DNA of 11,165 nt, from assembly GCA_015663065.1 (NCBI GenBank), contig DQSX01000045.1:1-11165 (forward strand). Direction: 5' to 3'. The DNA is from Sulfurovum sp. (GTDB lineage Bacteria > Campylobacterota > Campylobacteria > Campylobacterales > Sulfurovaceae). Within the stretch, counting starts at the first letter, position 1; each line of letters starts with the position of its first letter. The notes below the pieces were generated by a model. It was given only the letters and a program-made list of their open reading frames with translations. It had not been told where the DNA came from and did no database searches. Below, in pieces: positions 7,293 to 11,165 of the stretch. The position numbers and the translations under genes were made by a program.

Positions 7293-7356
7293 AGTAAAGG
7301 ACCTTATAAAATAATATAAGCTCTATTTTATCTTATATGCCCTTAAATACCGCTCT
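7293..7356 (-). promoter_or_regulatory. AT-rich gap upstream of aroB with competing inverted repeats
   Basis: This 64-base gap between the RCK-like gene stop and the aroB start is far more AT-rich than its flanks. On the plus strand CTTATA occurs at 7303-7308 and 7332-7337, with TATAAG between them at 7315-7320, so the middle arm can pair with either outer arm (loops of 6 or 11 bases). TATATT and TAAAAT on the minus strand could act as -10 elements, which in Campylobacterota often lack a clear -35. This is the only place from the RCK-like gene to bioV with room for an internal promoter. The stems are weak AT pairs, so no terminator or riboswitch is claimed. Confidence 0.3.
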
Positions 7357-8787
7357 TTAGAGTTCACCCAAGGCAAAAGGAACCAGCAGTTTTGGATGTC
7401 TTTTGGTAGTCAAAAGAAAATCCTGCACCCTGGTTGAAACAAAATTGAAGATATTGTCTTCATTGAGTGCTCTTTCAAACGGTGCGATCTGCAAGATATC
7501 TTCTCTGACAGAAAGTTCTCTGATGGGGTTTGCTATTTTTTGTATAATATCAATCTCCATATTAAAGATATGCGAAAGTGTTTCATAGTGTTCAATGATG
7601 ATCTTCTTACTTTCAAACTCTCCTTCCGGGTCAAAATCTGCCAGTGTCAGTTCAAGATTAAGAGACTCTGAGATGTCAAAAGCAGTTGAAGAGATGGATT
7701 CCATCTTCTCATTTTCGTCCATAAGGACGATACACTCTTTGACATTGTAAAGAAGTTTGTCACCAAAAAGATAGACTATTTTTCTAAGATCATAGAGTGT
7801 GACCTTAAGATCTTCTGCTTCAAATGTCGAAATACTGTTCAGCACCAGACCAATGTCATGTTCCTGTATATCGAATTCTATAAGACTTTTAATGTCTTTT
7901 TCATCATAACAGACAAAGACCGTTAAGTTCTCAGATTCATAACTTTTTAACTCTTCGATGAGTGCAAAATTGTTTGGGTAGATAATACGGATCACCAGAG
8001 ATTTATCTTCCAGTTTTTCCAAAAGATACATACACTCTTTAAGATAGATAAGCGCATTTTCCTGATCATGTCTGAAATCCAGTATCAGGTACAGGTCTTT
8101 CCCGAAAGGCTCAGGGAAAAGCCCGATCCGTTTGTTGATAGTTTTGTAAATACCGTCAAGGACAATGGGCTTTCCTAAAATAAGCAGTGTATCATTGGGG
8201 CGTATCATCGTTGCATTGGTAGGAATGATCTGCTTTTCATCACGGTAAATAGCTGCGATCTTCCATTTACGCTGCAGGATGGAGCCCACATGTCTGAACG
8301 CATAGGTACTTCCAAAAGGGACATGCACCTCCATGATCTCCCCTCTCCCCAGACCCACGTTCTGTGCGATCACCGGTACATTGGGAAGATGATCATAAAG
8401 ATGTGCGGCCAGAATCTCGTCACGGTCAATGACCGTGACATTCTCTTCATCTCTTGCAATCTCATGATCATCCCAGTTATTGAGGAACATAACACGTACA
8501 GATGCATCGATAAGACGAATATTTTTCAGTGAATAACGGGCATCTTCTATATCATCCATCACAATGAATATCTCAGAATATCGGACTTCAGACATGATAT
8601 GTTGCATTTTTGCATAGCTTGTCGGGTCCAGTTCAAAATGGGTAATATGTGCACCCATTTTTTCAGGGATAGTGTGAGAGGTATAAGAGACCACAGTATA
8701 CTTGTTCTCAGACACTCTTTTTCTACTAAGCCACTCAATAAAATGTTTAGCGATGGAACCATCCGCCAGAATAAGTATGTTTTTCAT
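7357..8787 (-). CDS. RCK/TrkA-like protein, COG3400 type, function unknown
   Basis: A 476-aa soluble protein without membrane segments or signal peptide. Residues 1-135 resemble a TrkA-N/RCK Rossmann domain: MKNILILADGSIAKHF, an alternating strand-helix pattern, and FIVMDDIEDARYSLKNIRL. The dinucleotide loop is degenerate, with ADGSIA instead of GxGxxG. Residues 137-215 match a TrkA-C domain, with EIMEVHVPFGSTYAFRHVG and MIRPNDTLLILGKP. Residues about 230-476 form a second alpha/beta unit I do not recognise. RCK domains normally gate K+ channels or transporters by binding nucleotides or ions; no partner transporter is in the window, though an MscS-type channel lies two genes downstream. The start is set at the ATG at 8787, with AGG six bases upstream; the frame is open to 8889, but those codons overlap tgt and look non-coding. 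A family link to COG3400 (HP0282-like) is recalled, not searched. Confidence 0.72.
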   Translation of the reverse strand: MKNILILADGSIAKHFIEWLSRKRVSENKYTVVSYTSHTIPEKMGAHITHFELDPTSYAKMQHIMSEVRYSEIFIVMDDIEDARYSLKNIRLIDASVRVMFLNNWDDHEIARDEENVTVIDRDEILAAHLYDHLPNVPVIAQNVGLGRGEIMEVHVPFGSTYAFRHVGSILQRKWKIAAIYRDEKQIIPTNATMIRPNDTLLILGKPIVLDGIYKTINKRIGLFPEPFGKDLYLILDFRHDQENALIYLKECMYLLEKLEDKSLVIRIIYPNNFALIEELKSYESENLTVFVCYDEKDIKSLIEFDIQEHDIGLVLNSISTFEAEDLKVTLYDLRKIVYLFGDKLLYNVKECIVLMDENEKMESISSTAFDISESLNLELTLADFDPEGEFESKKIIIEHYETLSHIFNMEIDIIQKIANPIRELSVREDILQIAPFERALNEDNIFNFVSTRVQDFLLTTKRHPKLLVPFALGEL

Positions 8788-8814
8788 TTGTGACCTGTCA
8801 TATTTAGATATAAT
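8788..8814 (+). promoter_or_regulatory. Candidate tgt promoter
   Basis: A perfect TATAAT lies at 8809-8814, with a poor -35 candidate TTGTGA at 8788-8793 (15-base spacing). Transcription would start near 8821, leaving a leader of about 26 bases before the tgt ATG. The element lies back to back with the -10 box on the other strand in the same 59-base divergent region, so the two promoters overlap and may compete or share a regulator. Confidence 0.45.
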
Positions 8815-8835
8815 TTCATAATTATTTTTGGAGAT

Positions 8836-8841
8836 ATTATA
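8836..8841 (-). promoter_or_regulatory. Candidate -10 element for the RCK-like gene / operon
   Basis: TATAAT on the minus strand, about 48 bases before the RCK-like ATG at 8787, would give a leader of roughly 40 bases. The -35 position falls inside the start of tgt and shows no good TTGACA match, which is common in Campylobacterota sigma-70 promoters. It would drive the minus-strand gene series. Confidence 0.45.
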
Positions 8842-8846
8842 ACACA

Positions 8847-9968
8847 ATGCAATTTCAGATAGATAAAACAGACGGTAAAGCAAGAGCATGTACCATTAAA
8901 ACTGCCCACTCCACCATCCAAACACCTGTATTTATGCCGGTAGGGACGGTAGGGGCAGTCAAAGCACTCGATGCTACAGATCTTGCCACATTTATAAAGC
9001 CAGAGATCATACTGGCCAACACGTACCATATGTATATCCGTCCTGGAGATGATGTGGTGGCTAAAATGGGAAAACTGCACGGATTTACCAAATACCCTAA
9101 AAGTTTTCTCACGGACAGCGGTGGTTTTCAGGCATTTTCACTCTCTGACAATGTGAAGATCGATGAAGGCGGTATTACTTTCAGAAGCCATGTCGATGGA
9201 AGCAAACACTACTTTACCCCTAAAAAGGTCATAAACATCCAACATAACCTCGGTTCAGACATCATGATGATACTTGATGACCTTGTTGCTCTGCCTGCAA
9301 CGCAAGAGCGTATTAAAGCCAGCATAGAGCGGACAACAAGATGGGCACAGGAGAGCATAGACTACTTTAGAGCCAAACAGGAAGAAGGTGTGGGTGTTGA
9401 ACAGAATATATTTGCCATTATTCAGGGAGGTACAGACAAAACTTTTCGTGAAAAGTCTGCCAAAGCGCTTTGTGCTTTAGACTATGACGGCTTTGCCATC
9501 GGTGGTCTGTCTGTAGGTGAAGCCAATCAGGACATGTACGACACGGTAGAGTGGACCACACAGTTTATGCCCGAAAACAAACCGCGTTACCTTATGGGTG
9601 TAGGAACACCCGAAGATCTGGTAGAAAATGTTTCACGCGGGGTCGATATGTTCGACTGTGTCATGCCGACACGAAATGCGAGAAACGGTACTCTCTTTAC
9701 CTCTTTTGGAAAAGTGAACATTAAAAAAGCCATCTACACCACAGATGAAGCTCCACTCGACCCGGAATGTGACTGTATGGTATGCCAAACCTACTCACGT
9801 GCCTACCTCAGACACCTCTACAGAGCAAGAGAGATCACCTACTTCAGACTGGGAACCATTCACAATCTCTACTACTATTTGAATTTGATGAAGAAGATGA
9901 GAGAGGCTATTGTAGAGGGTAACTTTGAAGAATTCAAAACTGAGTTCTATAGGAAAAGAGAGAAGTAA
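8847..9968 (+). CDS. tgt: tRNA-guanine(34) transglycosylase Tgt
   Basis: Exchanges guanine at the wobble position of GUN-anticodon tRNAs (Asp, Asn, His, Tyr) for preQ1, the key step toward queuosine; cytoplasmic TIM-barrel enzyme, usually a homodimer. The 373-aa length is typical. Visible are the general acid/base Asp90 in LTDSGGFQ, the nucleophile Asp270 in VDMFDCVMPTRNARNG, the base-binding loop IGGLSVGE (218-225), and the structural zinc site C308, C310, C313 and H339. The pocket segment reads DDLVALP (D144-P150), where most bacterial enzymes have DEC, so Leu146 replaces the usual Cys while Val223 stays bacterial. The ATG at 8847 follows GGAG at a long 13-base spacing. It is transcribed away from the RCK-like gene and converges on tex. 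Confidence 0.95.
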   Translation: MQFQIDKTDGKARACTIKTAHSTIQTPVFMPVGTVGAVKALDATDLATFIKPEIILANTYHMYIRPGDDVVAKMGKLHGFTKYPKSFLTDSGGFQAFSLSDNVKIDEGGITFRSHVDGSKHYFTPKKVINIQHNLGSDIMMILDDLVALPATQERIKASIERTTRWAQESIDYFRAKQEEGVGVEQNIFAIIQGGTDKTFREKSAKALCALDYDGFAIGGLSVGEANQDMYDTVEWTTQFMPENKPRYLMGVGTPEDLVENVSRGVDMFDCVMPTRNARNGTLFTSFGKVNIKKAIYTTDEAPLDPECDCMVCQTYSRAYLRHLYRAREITYFRLGTIHNLYYYLNLMKKMREAIVEGNFEEFKTEFYRKREK

Positions 9969-9995
9969 GGGTTTAGTATCCCACCCTTACTAAAC
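9965..9995. repeat. Two interlocking inverted repeats between tgt and tex
   Basis: GTTTAGTA (9971-9978) pairs perfectly with TACTAAAC (9988-9995), loop nine bases. GTAAGGG (9965-9971) pairs perfectly with CCCTTAC (9984-9990), loop twelve bases. The arms overlap, so only one hairpin can form at a time. They fill the 28-base gap between convergent stop codons and overlap the tgt stop. A bidirectional transcript-end structure is plausible. No clean U-tract follows on the plus strand; on the minus strand the sequence after the hairpin is only moderately T-rich, so intrinsic termination is uncertain. Confidence 0.4.
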
Positions 9996-9996
9996 A

Positions 9997-11165
9997 TTAG
10001 GAAACACCCCTCAAACTCAAGCCAACCTTCCCTTTTTCTATATCCAAAGATATGACTTCTATCTGATGCAAATACTGATTGACAGACAGTACTTCAAGTG
10101 GATGGGAGATGCGTTTTTGGCTCATTTGGGAGATGTGGATCATACCGTCATTTTTTAGACCAATGTCCACAAAGGCACCAAAGTCAGCGATGTTTCTCAC
10201 TACACCAGAGACAATGCTTCCTTCTCTTAACATAGAAATATCGGTCATATCATCTTTAAAAGGAATAGCAGGCAGTTCTTCTCTTGGGTCAAAGCCGGGT
10301 TTGGCTAACTCTTTGATGATGTCTTTGAGGGTTTCCTCACCAACATTCAGTTTTTGTGCCAATACTTTTGTATCAAGTGACTCTGTGATCTTTTCAAGTG
10401 CTTTGGCTACATCATAACTCTCAGGGTGAATACCTGTGTTGTCAAAGATGCTTTTACCTTCACGGATACGGATAAAACCTGCAAGTTGTTCATAGGCTTT
10501 CACTCCCAAACCTTTGACTTTGAGCAGCTCTTTTTTACTTTTATAAGCCCCATTTTCTTCTCTGTACTCCACAATGCTTTTGGCAAGTTTTGGTCCAACC
10601 CCTGCTACAAAAGACAACAAAGAGGCAGAAGCTGAGTTCACATCCACTCCCACACGGTTCACCAGGTCTTCTACATTTTCCTGTAGTTTTCTCTCCAGGA
10701 GTTTCTGATCGACATCATGTTGATACTGCCCTATGCCCAGTGATTTTGGATCTATCTTCACCAGTGCAGCCATAGGGTCGCGTACACGTCCTGCTATGGA
10801 GATGGCACCACGTACAGTCACATCTAGGTTTGGGTACTCTTCTGCTGCAATCTTTGATGCAGAATAGACGGAAGCCCCTGCTTCTGAGACTACAGTGTAT
10901 TTTAAAGCACCGTTCAACGCTTTGTTGATCTTGGCAAAGAATGCCTGGGTCTCTTTGGAAGCTGTACCGTTTCCTATGGCAACCCCTTGGATCCTATATT
11001 TCTTCACCAAATCCAGTACGATCTTTCTAGCACCTTCATAATCACTTCTGGGAGGTGCAGGAAAAATGAGTGCTTCATCGAGGAAAGTACCGTTTTCATC
11101 CAAAACAGCCAGTTTGCATCCTGTTTTGTAAGCAGGATCTGCACCTAAAAGTACTTTTTTTGTCA
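9997..11165 (-). CDS. tex: RNA-binding transcription accessory protein Tex (N-terminal half beyond window edge)
   Basis: Tex is a conserved cytoplasmic nucleic-acid-binding protein related to eukaryotic Spt6, linked to transcription and toxin expression in some pathogens. The frame is open to the right edge; about 388 C-terminal residues of an expected 700-780 are visible. The YqgF/RNase H-like domain begins near the edge with LLGADPAYKTGCKLAV and contains VSEAGASVYSAS and RGAISIA. The signature VKIDPKSLGIGQYQHDV follows. A helix-hairpin-helix region (FVAGVGPKLAKSI, and VKGLGVKAYEQ after it) comes next, and the C-terminal S1 domain has GSIVSGVVRNIADFGAFVDIG and DGMIHISQMS. The protein ends directly after the S1 domain, as is usual. 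The TTG at 11101-11103 is internal, not the start. No defect is seen in the visible part. Confidence 0.93.
   Translation of the reverse strand, partial: TKKVLLGADPAYKTGCKLAVLDENGTFLDEALIFPAPPRSDYEGARKIVLDLVKKYRIQGVAIGNGTASKETQAFFAKINKALNGALKYTVVSEAGASVYSASKIAAEEYPNLDVTVRGAISIAGRVRDPMAALVKIDPKSLGIGQYQHDVDQKLLERKLQENVEDLVNRVGVDVNSASASLLSFVAGVGPKLAKSIVEYREENGAYKSKKELLKVKGLGVKAYEQLAGFIRIREGKSIFDNTGIHPESYDVAKALEKITESLDTKVLAQKLNVGEETLKDIIKELAKPGFDPREELPAIPFKDDMTDISMLREGSIVSGVVRNIADFGAFVDIGLKNDGMIHISQMSQKRISHPLEVLSVNQYLHQIEVISLDIEKGKVGLSLRGVS

Noticed and set aside
8788..8889. N-terminal extension of the RCK-like protein by 34 residues
   Set aside because: It would overlap the start of tgt and both promoter boxes, the added residues do not look like part of the Rossmann domain, and the ATG at 8787 has its own AGG site.
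8784..9112. Minus-strand open frames of 98 and 85 codons over the start of tgt
   Set aside because: They are antisense to the well-supported tgt N-terminus, have no recognisable domain, and the 98-codon one runs in another frame across the divergent promoter region.
1..11165. Phage, transposon, CRISPR, tRNA or defence system
   Set aside because: No transposase, integrase, spaced direct repeats, tRNA-like cloverleaf or defence-type domain was seen; base composition looks even apart from the short AT-rich gaps.

Overview
The window looks like ordinary chromosome of a Campylobacterota bacterium (former Epsilonproteobacteria, of the Sulfurovum/Sulfurimonas kind). This rests on protein character and gene order: a BioV-type esterase, a COG3400-type RCK protein, a second FtsH-like protein beside MtaB, and a block tgt / RCK protein / aroB / mscS / mtaB / ftsH-like. 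From memory, the same block occurs in Helicobacter pylori around HP0281-HP0286. Genus and locus numbers were not checked here. I see no mobile element, CRISPR array, tRNA or rRNA.

Layout. (1) Bases 2-1054, plus strand: the 3' part of an RlmI/RlmK-type rRNA methyltransferase gene, cut by the left edge. (2) Bases 1012-8787, minus strand: one tightly packed gene series. In transcription order it is an RCK/TrkA-like protein, then after a 64-base AT-rich gap aroB, a long mscS-type channel, mtaB, an FtsH-like AAA+ protein without protease residues, bioV, and a 31-codon remnant of an antibiotic-biosynthesis-monooxygenase (ABM) gene that runs antisense into the end of the methyltransferase gene. From aroB to bioV every junction overlaps, by 1 base (TAATG or TGATG) or 23 bases, so translational coupling is likely. 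(3) Bases 8847-9968, plus strand: tgt, divergent from the RCK gene across a 59-base region with a TATAAT box on each strand. (4) Bases 9997-11165, minus strand: the C-terminal half of tex, convergent with tgt across a 28-base gap holding two interlocking inverted repeats.

Functions are mixed: tRNA modification (Tgt, MtaB), rRNA modification (RlmI-like), shikimate pathway (AroB), biotin precursor release (BioV), osmotic or ion physiology (MscS, RCK protein), a membrane AAA+ machine, and a transcription-associated RNA-binding protein (Tex). They do not form one pathway.

The points most worth a second look are the FtsH paralogue whose zinc-protease HExxH site is wholly replaced while its ATPase motifs stay intact; the broken ABM gene whose junction appears to supply the stop codon of the rRNA methyltransferase gene; an Asn where RlmI has its motif VI Cys; and a Tgt base pocket that mixes bacterial and eukaryote-like residues. 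I found no clear new multi-gene system; the pseudo-protease in its coupled operon is the best candidate for undescribed biology.
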